Under the pieces are notes generated by a model that was given only the letters and a program-made list of their open reading frames with translations, had not been told where the DNA came from and searched no databases. DNA of 64,000 nt. Origin: an uncultured Oscillospiraceae bacterium (GTDB taxonomy: Bacteria; Bacillota; Clostridia; Oscillospirales; Oscillospiraceae). Location: NCBI GenBank assembly GCA_934565655.1, contig CAKTIE010000009.1:7703-71702 (forward strand), written 5' to 3'. Position numbers and translations under genes: made by a program. Shown piece after piece: positions 1-8,277 of this stretch (positions within the stretch are counted from its first letter, which is position 1; each line of letters opens with the position of its first letter).

Positions 1-5
1 AAAAT

Positions 6-887
6 ATGGAGACAGCACGGTGCAGAGCATTTCTGGCGGCGGCAGAGACGGGCAGCTTTTCCAAGGCAGCGGAGGCGCTGAGCTATACGCCCTCCGGCGT
101 GAATCAGCTGGTGACGGCGCTGGAAAAGGAGCTGGGCTTCCCGGTGTTCCGCCGGAATACCAAGGGCGTGACGCTGACGGAGAACGGCGAGCTGCTGCTG
201 CCCACGGTGCGGGAGTTCCTGCGGCAGGAGGATCGGATCTTCGAGTTGTCGGCGGAGATGAACGGACTGCTGATCGGCAGCGTTACCATCGCCTCCTATT
301 CCAGCATCGCCACCCATTGGCTGCCGTCGGTGATCCGGGCGTTCCAGCAGGACTATCCCCAGATCCGCATCAAACTGATGGAGGGCATCTGGCAGGAGGT
401 GGCCAAATGGCTGGATGACCGTGCGGCGGATATCGGCTTCCTCAGCTATCAGGAGGGGATGCCCTATGATTTTATTCCCCTGGCGGAGGATCCCATGCTG
501 GCGGTGCTGCCTCGGAATCATCCGCTGGCCGAGGCGGAGGTCTATCCCCTGGAGAACTGCAAGTATGACCGCTTCATCATGCCGGCGCTGGGCTGTGATG
601 ACGACATAGAGGCGCTGTTTTTACAGAACGGCATCGAGCCGAATGTGCAGTTTACCACGCTGGAGAGTTTCTCTGTGATGTCCATGGTGGAGCAGGGCCT
701 GGGTATGAGCATCATGAACCAGCTGATCACCGAGAAGCGCATCTGTGATATTGCCATGCTGCCTCTGGATCCGCCCTCGTACTGCACGCTGGGCGTGGCC
801 ATGAACTCCAAGGCGGATGTGTCCCCGGCGGTGAAGATGTTCCTGAAATATGCCGTCAGAATGCTGACGAAGAAAACGACCGCATAA
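6..887 (+). CDS. LysR-family transcriptional regulator
   Basis: A 293-residue LysR-type regulator. The N-terminal winged HTH (about residues 1-60, with the typical FLAAAETGSFSKAAEAL and VFRRNTKGVTLTENG stretches) is followed by a periplasmic-binding-like effector domain (about 90-290). The start codon lies five bases from the window edge, so its ribosome binding site and promoter are not visible; the methionine fits the family's usual N-terminus. It stands alone: the next genes downstream are tRNAs on the other strand, separated by a bidirectional terminator. The target and co-inducer cannot be told from the sequence. Confidence 0.9.
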   Translation: METARCRAFLAAAETGSFSKAAEALSYTPSGVNQLVTALEKELGFPVFRRNTKGVTLTENGELLLPTVREFLRQEDRIFELSAEMNGLLIGSVTIASYSSIATHWLPSVIRAFQQDYPQIRIKLMEGIWQEVAKWLDDRAADIGFLSYQEGMPYDFIPLAEDPMLAVLPRNHPLAEAEVYPLENCKYDRFIMPALGCDDDIEALFLQNGIEPNVQFTTLESFSVMSMVEQGLGMSIMNQLITEKRICDIAMLPLDPPSYCTLGVAMNSKADVSPAVKMFLKYAVRMLTKKTTA

Positions 888-890
888 AGA

Positions 891-924
891 AAAACGCCAA
901 ATGCGAAAGCATTTGGCGTTTTTT
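891..924. terminator. Bidirectional intrinsic terminator
   Basis: Perfect 12-bp stem AACGCCAAATGC (893-904) and GCATTTGGCGTT (909-920) with a GAAA loop, with T runs on either side. It ends the LysR gene on the plus strand and the tRNA pair on the minus strand. Confidence 0.88.
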
Positions 925-998
925 GGTGACCCGTACCGGATTCGAACCGATGTTAAAGGCGTGAGAGGCCTCTGTCTTAACCACTTGACCAACGGGCC
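924..998 (-). tRNA. tRNA-Glu (anticodon CTC)
   Basis: The minus strand folds into a full cloverleaf. The acceptor stem GGCCCGT pairs with ACGGGTC, the anticodon stem GAGGC pairs with GCCTT around loop CTCTCAC (anticodon CTC), and the T arm carries GGTTCGAATCC. The 3' CCA is encoded (924-926). It lies just downstream of tRNA-Lys in the same transcript. Confidence 0.93.
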
Positions 999-1041
999 AT
1001 ATAGAAAATCACCGGCGGTTGGGTCGGTGATTCGCTATAAT

Positions 1042-1117
1042 TGGTACACCTTCAGGGACTCGAACCCTGGACACCCTGATTAAGAGTCAGGTGCTCTACC
1101 AACTGAGCTAAAGGTGC
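1042..1117 (-). tRNA. tRNA-Lys (anticodon CTT)
   Basis: Minus-strand cloverleaf of 76 nt. The anticodon stem CCTGA/TCAGG encloses loop CTCTTAA (anticodon CTT), the D arm has AGCTCAGTTGGTAGAGC, and the T arm has GGTTCGAGTCC. The 3' CCA is encoded at 1042-1044. The first acceptor pair is G-U. Confidence 0.93.
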
Positions 1118-1200
1118 ATATCCTTCAGAACAGTGCCATTATAACCGATTACTCCGCGTTTTGCAAGTCTTTTTTGAAAAAAACCGCGGTTTTTGCGCAG

Positions 1201-1231
1201 AAAAAAATGCACCCGATGCAGGTGCATTTTT
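1201..1231 (-). terminator. Intrinsic terminator after the XRE gene
   Basis: Stem AAAAATGCACC (1203-1213) with GGTGCATTTTT (1221-1231). It begins right after the stop codon of the minus-strand XRE gene and gives a T run on that strand. Confidence 0.8.
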
Positions 1232-1233
1232 CT

Positions 1234-2229
1234 TTATCGCTTGCTTCGCTGGATCAGGTTCACCACCAGCATCACCGCGGAGTACAGCACACCGGCGATG
1301 GCCCAGATGAACCAGCTGTATCTGGCCTGCCCGTTGCTGGAGGGGCCGAAGGTGTACCACATGAAGAGAGCCGTCACCAGCAGCCAGTACACGGTGCTGA
1401 CCGCGCCCTTGATGCTGCGGCGGGATTTCTGCTGGCGGGTATAGTCACCCTCCTCCAGCAGCCGCTCCATAGAAGACTGGATGGTGCCGCCATAGGTGAA
1501 GGCCACACAGCCCATACCGGCGATGATCAGCAGCAGGCACACCGCCGCCACATACACAACGTCGGCGGTCTCCATGCACATGGAGACGAACAGCGGCACC
1601 GCCGACAGGATGCACAGCACTGTGCCGATGATGTTCAGCCGGGAATAGGCGGCGGCAAAGCTCTGCTTGCGCTCCTTTACCATGCCGCTGACGCCGTACT
1701 CCGTCTCGAAGGGTACTTCCTCCAGAAAGTCGAAGTCCCGCACTTTGGCGGAGCAGGTGAAGAACAGCGTCACGCCGATGGCCACCAGCACCAGCAGCAC
1801 GCACAGGCCGATACCGGCCGCGGCGTTTTCGGAAATACCGAAGCGGGACAGCTCGCTCATGGCGGCCAGCATCAGCAGCGCCACAGGGGAGATGATGCAC
1901 AGGAAGGTGACCAGCGCGATCTTCGGCGCGGCCTCCCGCCGCAGCGCCAGATAGGCGGAGGCCTCCTCCATGGTGACCCGCCGCAGGGGCGGTTCGTCCA
2001 CCGGCTCGCTCTGGGTATGCTCCTCGATCTCTATTTCGTCCTTCAGCAGGAAGTCGGTGGTGACGCCGAACAGGCGGCTCATCTGCACCACCTTATCCAT
2101 ATCGGGGATGGACTGCGCGCTCTCCCACTTGGAGACCGACTGACGGCTGACGTTCAGCTGTGCGGCCAGTTCCTCCTGCGACCAACCGGCCTTCTTTCGT
2201 AATGTCATGATTTTGTCCGCTAAGATCAT
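1234..2229 (-). CDS. XRE-family regulator with C-terminal membrane domain
   Basis: A 331-residue protein with an N-terminal Cro/CI-type HTH (about residues 1-60: LRKKAGWSQEELAAQLNVSRQSVSKWE), a short acidic linker, and several hydrophobic segments that look like four to six membrane helices. I chose the ATG at 2229 because GGAGGAGCC lies just upstream; the open frame extends 25 codons further without a better site. This is a common Clostridia design in which a DNA-binding domain is tethered to a membrane module. The signal and targets are unknown. The gene is apparently single. Confidence 0.88.
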   Translation of the reverse strand: MILADKIMTLRKKAGWSQEELAAQLNVSRQSVSKWESAQSIPDMDKVVQMSRLFGVTTDFLLKDEIEIEEHTQSEPVDEPPLRRVTMEEASAYLALRREAAPKIALVTFLCIISPVALLMLAAMSELSRFGISENAAAGIGLCVLLVLVAIGVTLFFTCSAKVRDFDFLEEVPFETEYGVSGMVKERKQSFAAAYSRLNIIGTVLCILSAVPLFVSMCMETADVVYVAAVCLLLIIAGMGCVAFTYGGTIQSSMERLLEEGDYTRQQKSRRSIKGAVSTVYWLLVTALFMWYTFGPSSNGQARYSWFIWAIAGVLYSAVMLVVNLIQRSKR

Positions 2230-2361
2230 AATGGGCTCCTCCTGAATTTGGTATGCGCCGCAGCGCTTTTGTTGTGGATAGCATACCTGATCTTGCGTTT
2301 GCACACCAGAAAGTAGGCTTGGAGATCTGTCAACCAGCGGTTGCGTTTGGGAAAAATGCCG

Positions 2362-3978
2362 CTATTTTCGGGCGATTTCCCGGAAAAAGGCCAGCGCCTC
2401 GGCCTGGAACGCCTCCGGCGTGGCGGAGGTGTTCACCAGCACGTCGGTGCAGTGGGTGCGGTAGAAAGCATCGTCCTTCTGGGCGGCCACCCGCAGCCGG
2501 GCGTACTCCTCGGTGATGCCGTCACGGGCCATGATGCGGCGGACGCGATCCTCCGCCGGGGCAATGACCGCCAGCGTCCGGTCGCAGAGCTTGGCAAGGC
2601 CGGACTCCACCAGATTGATGGCGTCGATACCCATGATGGGAGCGGGGGAGAGGGCCATGCGCCGATCCAGCTCACGGGGCAGCTGGTCATAGATGATGGC
2701 GTTGAGCCGGTTCAGCTGCGCCGCGTCACCGAACACCAGCGTGCCCAGCTTCTGACGATCCAGCTGGCCGTCAGGGGTGAACACGTCACCAAAGGCGGCG
2801 GTGATGGCACCGCGCAGATCATTGTCGGTGCGCAGCATCTCGTGATAGATGGCATCGCAGTCCAGCACGCAGCCGCCCAGCTGCTCCAGCGCCCGCAGGG
2901 CGCTGGTCTTGCCCGCGCCGGTGGGGCCGGTGATGCCCACCACCAGCGGACGGGGCGCTTCGATCACATGGAAGCCCGCCGCCTTTTTCAGCCGGTTGCT
3001 GACGGCCAGTCCCAGCCCGCTCTCGTCGGGGCACTGGGCGAAGATCTCCGGCACGTCGGTGTCATCAAAGGTGCGCAGCGCGTCAAACACATGCCGGGCC
3101 TGGGCCAGCTTGTCGGCGGCAGGGCCGAGACGGTGGATGATATGTCCTTCAAATAAGGGGGCGTATTCGTCAAAGCAGATGACGCCGCTGTCCGCGGTCA
3201 GATGGGCGGCGATGTAGGCGGCGGAAGCGCCGGGCGTGCCGGTGATGACGGTGACGGGAGCCTTGGGGGCATAGTGGCGGTATTTCATACCGGGGGCCTT
3301 GGCCTTTTCGCCATCCGCCAGCTTCTGACGTACTGCCTTGTCCACGGCCACCTCACCCAGCACCTCCTCCAGCGCTTCCAGCGGCAGTCCGCCGGGACGG
3401 AGGAGACGGGGCGGCGTCACCGTCAGGTCGATGATGGTGCTCTCCACGCCCACGGCGCAGGGGCCGCCGTCCACGATGCCGTCGATCTTGCCGTCCATAT
3501 CCTCTAGCATATGCCGGGCCGTGGTGGGGCTGGGCCGTCCGGAGGTGTTGCCGCTGGGCGCGGCCACGGGGATGCCGGATTCACGGATGATGGCCAGCGT
3601 CATGGGATGATCGGGGCAGCGCACACCCACCGTGTCAAGTCCGCCGGTGGTGCGCAGGGGCACATTGTCCCGGCGGGGCAGGATCATGGTGAGCGGCCCC
3701 GGCCAGAACCGCTTCGCCAGCGCGTAGGCCTCCGGCGGGATATCGCGGCAGTACCGCTCCAGCCAGTCCGCGCCGGGGACATGGAGGATCAGAGGGTTGT
3801 CCTGGGGACGGCCCTTTGCCTCGAAAATATGCAGCACGGCCGTTTCATTGAGAGCATCGGCTCCGAGACCGTACACCGTCTCGGTGGGGATGCCCAGCAG
3901 GCCGCCCCGCCGCAATATGGCGGCGGCTCCCGTAATGGCGTTTTTGTCCTTTTCAGGGTGGAATACAATGGTTTCCAC
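2362..3978 (-). CDS. Fused L-threonylcarbamoyladenylate synthase and dephospho-CoA kinase
   Basis: One uninterrupted 538-residue frame joins two enzymes. Residues about 10-200 are a YrdC/Sua5 domain (GIPTETVYGLGADA, KGRPQDNPLILH, PSGNTSGRPSPT) that makes threonylcarbamoyl-AMP for tRNA t6A37. Residues about 205-325 match the Sua5 C-terminal domain (PGMKYRHYAPKAP). From about 345 there is a CoaE kinase with P-loop GPTGAGKT (351-358), which catalyses the last step of CoA synthesis. The CoaE half carries its catalytic-looking DCDAIYHEML stretch. The two activities are usually separate genes. The gene stands alone between the palindromic repeat upstream and the XRE gene downstream. Confidence 0.9.
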   Translation of the reverse strand: METIVFHPEKDKNAITGAAAILRRGGLLGIPTETVYGLGADALNETAVLHIFEAKGRPQDNPLILHVPGADWLERYCRDIPPEAYALAKRFWPGPLTMILPRRDNVPLRTTGGLDTVGVRCPDHPMTLAIIRESGIPVAAPSGNTSGRPSPTTARHMLEDMDGKIDGIVDGGPCAVGVESTIIDLTVTPPRLLRPGGLPLEALEEVLGEVAVDKAVRQKLADGEKAKAPGMKYRHYAPKAPVTVITGTPGASAAYIAAHLTADSGVICFDEYAPLFEGHIIHRLGPAADKLAQARHVFDALRTFDDTDVPEIFAQCPDESGLGLAVSNRLKKAAGFHVIEAPRPLVVGITGPTGAGKTSALRALEQLGGCVLDCDAIYHEMLRTDNDLRGAITAAFGDVFTPDGQLDRQKLGTLVFGDAAQLNRLNAIIYDQLPRELDRRMALSPAPIMGIDAINLVESGLAKLCDRTLAVIAPAEDRVRRIMARDGITEEYARLRVAAQKDDAFYRTHCTDVLVNTSATPEAFQAEALAFFREIARK

Positions 3979-4009
3979 GATCCGAACCTCATTTCTTCTA
4001 CTTTTTGCA

Positions 4010-4143
4010 CCGAAAGCCTCCCCTGTGTAAGGGGAGGTGGCAGCTGCGGCGGCATAGCCTCCGAGATCGGGGCGTCAGATAGCCGACAATCCCCCAGTCT
4101 CGGCTGACGCCGAGACAGCCCCCTTTACACAAGGGGGCCTTTG
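4010..4143. repeat. Palindromic intergenic repeat element
   Basis: A roughly 130-bp compound palindrome. The left end is a hairpin (CCTCCCCTGTGTAAGGGGAGG) and the right end is a related hairpin (CCCCCTTTACACAAGGGGG), in inverted orientation to each other. Between them GGCGTCAG and CTGACGCC form an inner pair. It sits between two minus-strand genes. From memory, similar hairpin-ended elements are interspersed in Oscillospiraceae genomes. It could act as a terminator or be a MITE-like element; no coding frame is seen. Confidence 0.6.
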
Positions 4144-4165
4144 GGTGCCATGGTTTTAATGATTC

Positions 4166-4804
4166 TTAAAGACCCAATTCCTCGCCTACCAGCACCACCT
4201 TGATGCGGCCGGGGATCTTGGAGAACCGGGTGGTGACGATCTGGGCGCAGCAGCAGTCGGGGCTGGTGCAGTCGCCGCACTGGCCGGTGACGGCGCAGGG
4301 GGTCTTGACATCGAAGCGCTGGACGTTGGCGGGGGCGGCAATGTGGCGGGCGCGGGACATGGCGCTGTCCAGATCACCGGCCACCTTATTCATACCGGCC
4401 ACCACGATGACCTGTCTGGGGCCGAAGCACAGGGCGGCCACGCGGTTGCCCATGCCGTCGATGTTCACCAGCTGGCCATCCTCGGAGATGGCGTTGCTGC
4501 TCATGAGGAAGGTGTCGCAGGTCAGGGCCTGACGCAGCATGTCCATGCGCTCGTCAGGGGTCCTGGCGGTATCGCGGTCGATGAGGGACTGGCCCCGCTG
4601 GCGCAGGCGATCCTTGATGCCCAGCTCGTCCACAGTGGCCACGCCGCCCCAGCTGACCACGTCGCCGGCGGGGATCAGCTCCAGCACCTTTTCCACGGCT
4701 TCTTCGGCGGTGGGACAGTAGTAGGCGTCAAACTGCCGCTTCTTCATGGCCTTGACAACATTGGGGCCGGACTTGTCATAGTGCATTTTCATAGGTGCTA
4801 ACAT
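4166..4804 (-). CDS. LUD-domain lactate-utilisation-like protein
   Basis: A 212-residue protein of the LUD (LutB/LutC-like, DUF162/DUF1121) fold: AYYCPTAEEAVEKVLELIPAGDVVSWGG near the start and LMSSNAISEDGQLVNIDGMGNRVAAL in the middle. The C-terminus has a dense cysteine cluster (CAVTGQCGDCTSPDCCC, about residues 169-185), which may bind metal or an Fe-S cluster. This single-domain form is common in anaerobes and its substrate is not established. There is no lutAB-type operon here; the gene lies 17 bp downstream of prfA and is probably in the same transcript. GGGAG precedes the chosen start. Confidence 0.82.
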   Translation of the reverse strand: MLAPMKMHYDKSGPNVVKAMKKRQFDAYYCPTAEEAVEKVLELIPAGDVVSWGGVATVDELGIKDRLRQRGQSLIDRDTARTPDERMDMLRQALTCDTFLMSSNAISEDGQLVNIDGMGNRVAALCFGPRQVIVVAGMNKVAGDLDSAMSRARHIAAPANVQRFDVKTPCAVTGQCGDCTSPDCCCAQIVTTRFSKIPGRIKVVLVGEELGL

Positions 4805-4821
4805 GGTGATTTGCTCCCTTC

Positions 4822-5889
4822 TTATTCTGCGCCCTCTTGCAGGCGCTGTGTCTGTTGATTCAGGGTCAGTGCGTCGATCAGGGGATCGAGATCGCCGTTC
4901 ATGATGGCGGCGATGTTGAAATTCTTATTGTCGCCTGTGAGCCGGTGGTCGGTGACACGGTTCTGAGGGAAGTTATAGGTGCGGATCTTGCCGCTGCGGT
5001 CGCCGGTGCCCACCTGAGACTTCCGCTCCCTGGCGATGGCGGCGTTCTGCCGCTCCTGCTCTGCCTCATACAGGCGGGAGCGCAGGATCTTCATGGCCCG
5101 CTCCTTATTCTTATACTGGCTGCGCTCGTCCTGACACTCCACCACCGTGCCGGTGGGCAGGTGGGTGATGCGGATGGCGGACTCGGTCTTGTTGACGTGC
5201 TGGCCGCCTGCGCCGCTGGAGCGGTAGGTGTCGATCTGCAAGTCCTTGGGGTCGATGGAGAACTCCACCTCCTCCGCCTCGGGCATGACGGCCACGGTGG
5301 CGGCGGAGGTCTGGATGCGGCCGGAGGACTCCGTCTCCGGCACACGCTGCACCCGGTGGGTGCCTGCCTCGAATTTCAGGCGGGAGTAAGCGCCCGCGCC
5401 CTCCACGGTGGCCACGGCTTCCTTGACACCGCCCAGCTCCGTCTCGTTGAGGGACACCACGTCCAGCGTGAAGCCCCGCCGCTCGGCATACATGGAATAC
5501 ATCCGCAGCAGGTCGGCGGCAAACAGCGCGCCCTCCTCGCCGCCGATGCCGGCCCGGATCTCCAGCACCACGTTCTTGTCGTCGTTGGGGTCACGGGGCA
5601 GCAGCAGACGCTTCAGCTCCTCCGTCAGCCGTTCCCGCTCCGCCTTGGCGGCTGACAGCTCCTCCTGTCCCAACTCCTTCAACTCAGGGTCGGACAGCAT
5701 TTCCGTGGCGGCGGCGATGTCGGCTTCCGCGCGGGCGTAGGCCCGGTAGGCTTCCGCTACCGGCGTCAGCTCCTTCTGCTCGCGGCTCAGCTTTGTCATG
5801 GCGTCCCGGTCGCTGTATACCGCCGGGTCGGACAGCTGCCGCTCCACTTCGTCCAGACGGCGGACGATCTTTTCCAGCTTATCCAACAT
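4822..5889 (-). CDS. prfA: Peptide chain release factor 1
   Basis: A 355-residue class I release factor that ends translation at UAA and UAG. The N-terminal helical domain starts MLDKLEKIVRRLDEVERQL. The catalytic GGQ is seen in RSSGAGGQHVNKTESAIRITH (about residues 225-245). The start at 5889 is fixed by homology to the family N-terminus and overlaps the end of the upstream flavodoxin gene by 11 bp, which suggests translational coupling. In many bacteria prfA is followed by the methylase prmC; here it is followed by a LUD protein instead. Confidence 0.96.
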   Translation of the reverse strand: MLDKLEKIVRRLDEVERQLSDPAVYSDRDAMTKLSREQKELTPVAEAYRAYARAEADIAAATEMLSDPELKELGQEELSAAKAERERLTEELKRLLLPRDPNDDKNVVLEIRAGIGGEEGALFAADLLRMYSMYAERRGFTLDVVSLNETELGGVKEAVATVEGAGAYSRLKFEAGTHRVQRVPETESSGRIQTSAATVAVMPEAEEVEFSIDPKDLQIDTYRSSGAGGQHVNKTESAIRITHLPTGTVVECQDERSQYKNKERAMKILRSRLYEAEQERQNAAIARERKSQVGTGDRSGKIRTYNFPQNRVTDHRLTGDNKNFNIAAIMNGDLDPLIDALTLNQQTQRLQEGAE

Positions 5890-6376
5890 GGCCGGTCTCC
5901 AGATACTTCTGCACGTCGGAAATGAACTTGTCCCGCCAGAAGGTGTAGCCCACGCTGCCGGGCTGGAGGGAGACCTCCAGAATGTGCTTTTCAGCGGTGT
6001 AGAGGTCCAACTGGTCATAGACGCTCTCACAGCGGCGGTTGCCGCTGCGGGTCAGCACATAGGCCACACGGGACATCTCCAGCCCGCGGCGTTTCAAAAG
6101 GCCGCGGATGGGGCTGGAGCAGCGGCCGCCCCACACGGGGGTGCCCACGATCACCAGCTTATAGTCCTCGATATTCCGCTCGGTGGTGAAGGGCTTCAGC
6201 GGGGCGGTGGTGCGGCGCATGGCGTCCTTACCGGCCCGCAGGCGGCCGCGCCAGCCGTTGCGGTCGGCGCCGTCGTCGATGGCCACGATCTCCGCGCCTA
6301 CCGCGTCGGCGATCTCCTTCATGGCGCGGCGGGTGTTGCCGCTGAATGAGTAATAGATACACAATACGTCGCTCAT
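5879..6376 (-). CDS. Flavodoxin-family protein
   Basis: A 165-residue flavodoxin-like protein. The N-terminus carries the FMN phosphate-binding loop (LCIYYSFSGNTRRA) and the second loop looks like VIVGTPVWGGRCSSPIRGLL. It likely binds FMN and takes part in low-potential electron transfer or a reductase activity. GGAGGAATC precedes the ATG at 6376. It sits 2 bp downstream of the ABC-F gene and overlaps prfA, so it belongs to the same operon. The redox partner is unknown. Confidence 0.85.
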   Translation of the reverse strand: MSDVLCIYYSFSGNTRRAMKEIADAVGAEIVAIDDGADRNGWRGRLRAGKDAMRRTTAPLKPFTTERNIEDYKLVIVGTPVWGGRCSSPIRGLLKRRGLEMSRVAYVLTRSGNRRCESVYDQLDLYTAEKHILEVSLQPGSVGYTFWRDKFISDVQKYLETGHVG

Positions 6377-6378
6377 AG

Positions 6379-8271
6379 TCAAGATTCCTCCAATGCCAGG
6401 GACAGTTCCTCCCAGCGGGCCATTTCCTGTTCCAGCCGGGCTTCCGTCTCCTGCTTCTGCGTGAATAGCTCGTTCAGTTTGCCTGCGTCGCAGGCGTTGG
6501 CGGCCATGGCCTCGTCCAGCGCCGCCAGTTCCTTTTCCAATTTGGCGATGCCGGTCTCGCAAATGGTCAGCTGCCGCCGGGCTGCCTGCTGGCTGCGATT
6601 GCCGCGGCTCTGGCGGGTGTCGCCCTTCTTTACCGGGGCCGCAGGCTCCGGCTTCGGCTCCGCCGCCTTCATGGCGCGGTACTGGGCAAAGCCCATGGGA
6701 TAGTCGGTGATGGTGCCGTCCGCCAGCTCCCAGATGCGGGTGGCGAAGCGGTTGATGAAGTAGCGGTCGTGGCTGACGAACAGCAGCGTGCCGTCAAAGG
6801 CCTCCACCGCCTCCTCCACCCACTCCCGGCTGGCGATGTCCAGATGGTTTGTAGGCTCGTCCAGGATGAGGAAGTTGATCTCCTCGTCCATCAGCATGCA
6901 CAGCCGCAGGCGGCTCAGCTCGCCGCCGGACAGGACACTGACGGATTTGAACACATCCTCCCCCTGGAACTGATAAGCCGCCAGACGGTTCCGGGCGCTC
7001 TGGGGCGTGATGTTCTTCTTGGCGTACAGCATGGTGTCCACCAGATTGCGCTCCGGGTGGTCGAAGTGGATGACCTGCTCCAGATAAGCCCACTTCACCG
7101 ACGGCCCCAGACGGATGGAGCCGCCGTCGCAGCTCTCCCGCCCCGTCAGCATATTGAGGAGCGTGGTCTTGCCGGTGCCGTTCTCACCGATGAGGGCGAT
7201 GCGCTCGCCGCCCTCCACCCGCAGGTATACGTCGGAGAACAGCGTCCGCTGGTCGAAGGCCTTCGTCACGCCGCGGAATTGCAGCACCTCGTCGCCCTTG
7301 AACTCACGGCTGGCGAAGCGTGCGTCCATCTTCTTGGCCTTGGTGGGTCTGGTGGTGGTGCGCATGCGCTCGATGCGCTTCTCCATGCTGAAGGCCCGCT
7401 TGTGGAGGGCGTCGTTGCCCATGAAGGCCCACAGGTGCATCTGCTCGGCGGCCTTTTCCAGCTGCTGGATCTTGGCCTGCTCCTTCAGATACTGCTTCAT
7501 CCGCTCCTGATAGCGGCGCTCCTTTTCCACAGCGTAGAAGCTGTAATTGCCGCTGTAAAACTCCGCCTTGCCGTCGGACACCTCAATGACGCGGGACACG
7601 GTGCGGTCCAGGAAATAGCGGTCATGGCTGATGGCCACCACCGTGCCGTGGAACTTGCGGAGGTACTCCTCCAGCCATTCCGTGGCCTGTAAGTCCAGAT
7701 GGTTGGTGGGCTCGTCCAGCAGCAGAATGTCCGTGTCCTCCAGGATCAGCCGCCCCAGATTCACGCGGGTCTTTTCGCCGCCGGACAGCTGGTCAAAGAG
7801 CTTTTGCCGCATATCACCGTCGATGGACAGGCCGTTGGCCACCTTGTTCTTGGCGGTGGCGGTATCGTAGCCGCCCAGCGCCTCGAAGCTGGCGGTCAGG
7901 TGATCGTACCGCCGCAGCATGGCGCTGTCGCTCTCGCCCTTTGCCATCCGGTCGGTCAGCTCGTCCATCTCGGCCTTCAGGGCCTGCATCCGCTCAAAGG
8001 CGGAGTCCAGCACGTCCTCCACCGTGTATCCGGCGGGATAGACGGGAATCTGGGAGATGAGCCCGATCCGCCGCCCAGTGGCAATGACGATCTGGCCGCT
8101 GTCCGGCTCCAGCTCGCCGGTCAGCAGGCGGAACAGCGTGGTCTTGCCCGCGCCGTTCTTGCCCAGCAGGCCCACCCGTTCGCCGGTGTCCACCTGAAAG
8201 GTGATGCCGTCCAGTATTTTCTTTTCCAGATCGAAGGACTTGACAACGTCCTTCACAGAAATGTCTACCAT
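6379..8271 (-). CDS. ABC-F family ATPase
   Basis: A 630-residue soluble protein with two ABC domains and no membrane segments. The first P-loop is GKNGAGKTT and its signature is LSGGEKTRVNLGRLI; the second is GENGTGKTT and LSGGELSRLRLCML. They are joined by a charged helical linker (about residues 240-300) and followed by a coiled-coil tail (about 540-630), as in Uup/YdiF-type ABC-F proteins. Such proteins act on the ribosome (translation rescue, or antibiotic protection in some subfamilies). No resistance-type features can be asserted. It lies between murF and the flavodoxin gene in one operon. Confidence 0.9.
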   Translation of the reverse strand: MVDISVKDVVKSFDLEKKILDGITFQVDTGERVGLLGKNGAGKTTLFRLLTGELEPDSGQIVIATGRRIGLISQIPVYPAGYTVEDVLDSAFERMQALKAEMDELTDRMAKGESDSAMLRRYDHLTASFEALGGYDTATAKNKVANGLSIDGDMRQKLFDQLSGGEKTRVNLGRLILEDTDILLLDEPTNHLDLQATEWLEEYLRKFHGTVVAISHDRYFLDRTVSRVIEVSDGKAEFYSGNYSFYAVEKERRYQERMKQYLKEQAKIQQLEKAAEQMHLWAFMGNDALHKRAFSMEKRIERMRTTTRPTKAKKMDARFASREFKGDEVLQFRGVTKAFDQRTLFSDVYLRVEGGERIALIGENGTGKTTLLNMLTGRESCDGGSIRLGPSVKWAYLEQVIHFDHPERNLVDTMLYAKKNITPQSARNRLAAYQFQGEDVFKSVSVLSGGELSRLRLCMLMDEEINFLILDEPTNHLDIASREWVEEAVEAFDGTLLFVSHDRYFINRFATRIWELADGTITDYPMGFAQYRAMKAAEPKPEPAAPVKKGDTRQSRGNRSQQAARRQLTICETGIAKLEKELAALDEAMAANACDAGKLNELFTQKQETEARLEQEMARWEELSLALEES

Positions 8272-8277
8272 AAAAAT

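Noticed and set aside
1114..2202. Long plus-strand open frame (362 codons) opposite the XRE gene
   Set aside because: It is rich in His, Gln and Gly with no family features, lies fully antisense to a clear regulator gene, and has no ribosome binding site. High GC makes such shadow frames common here.
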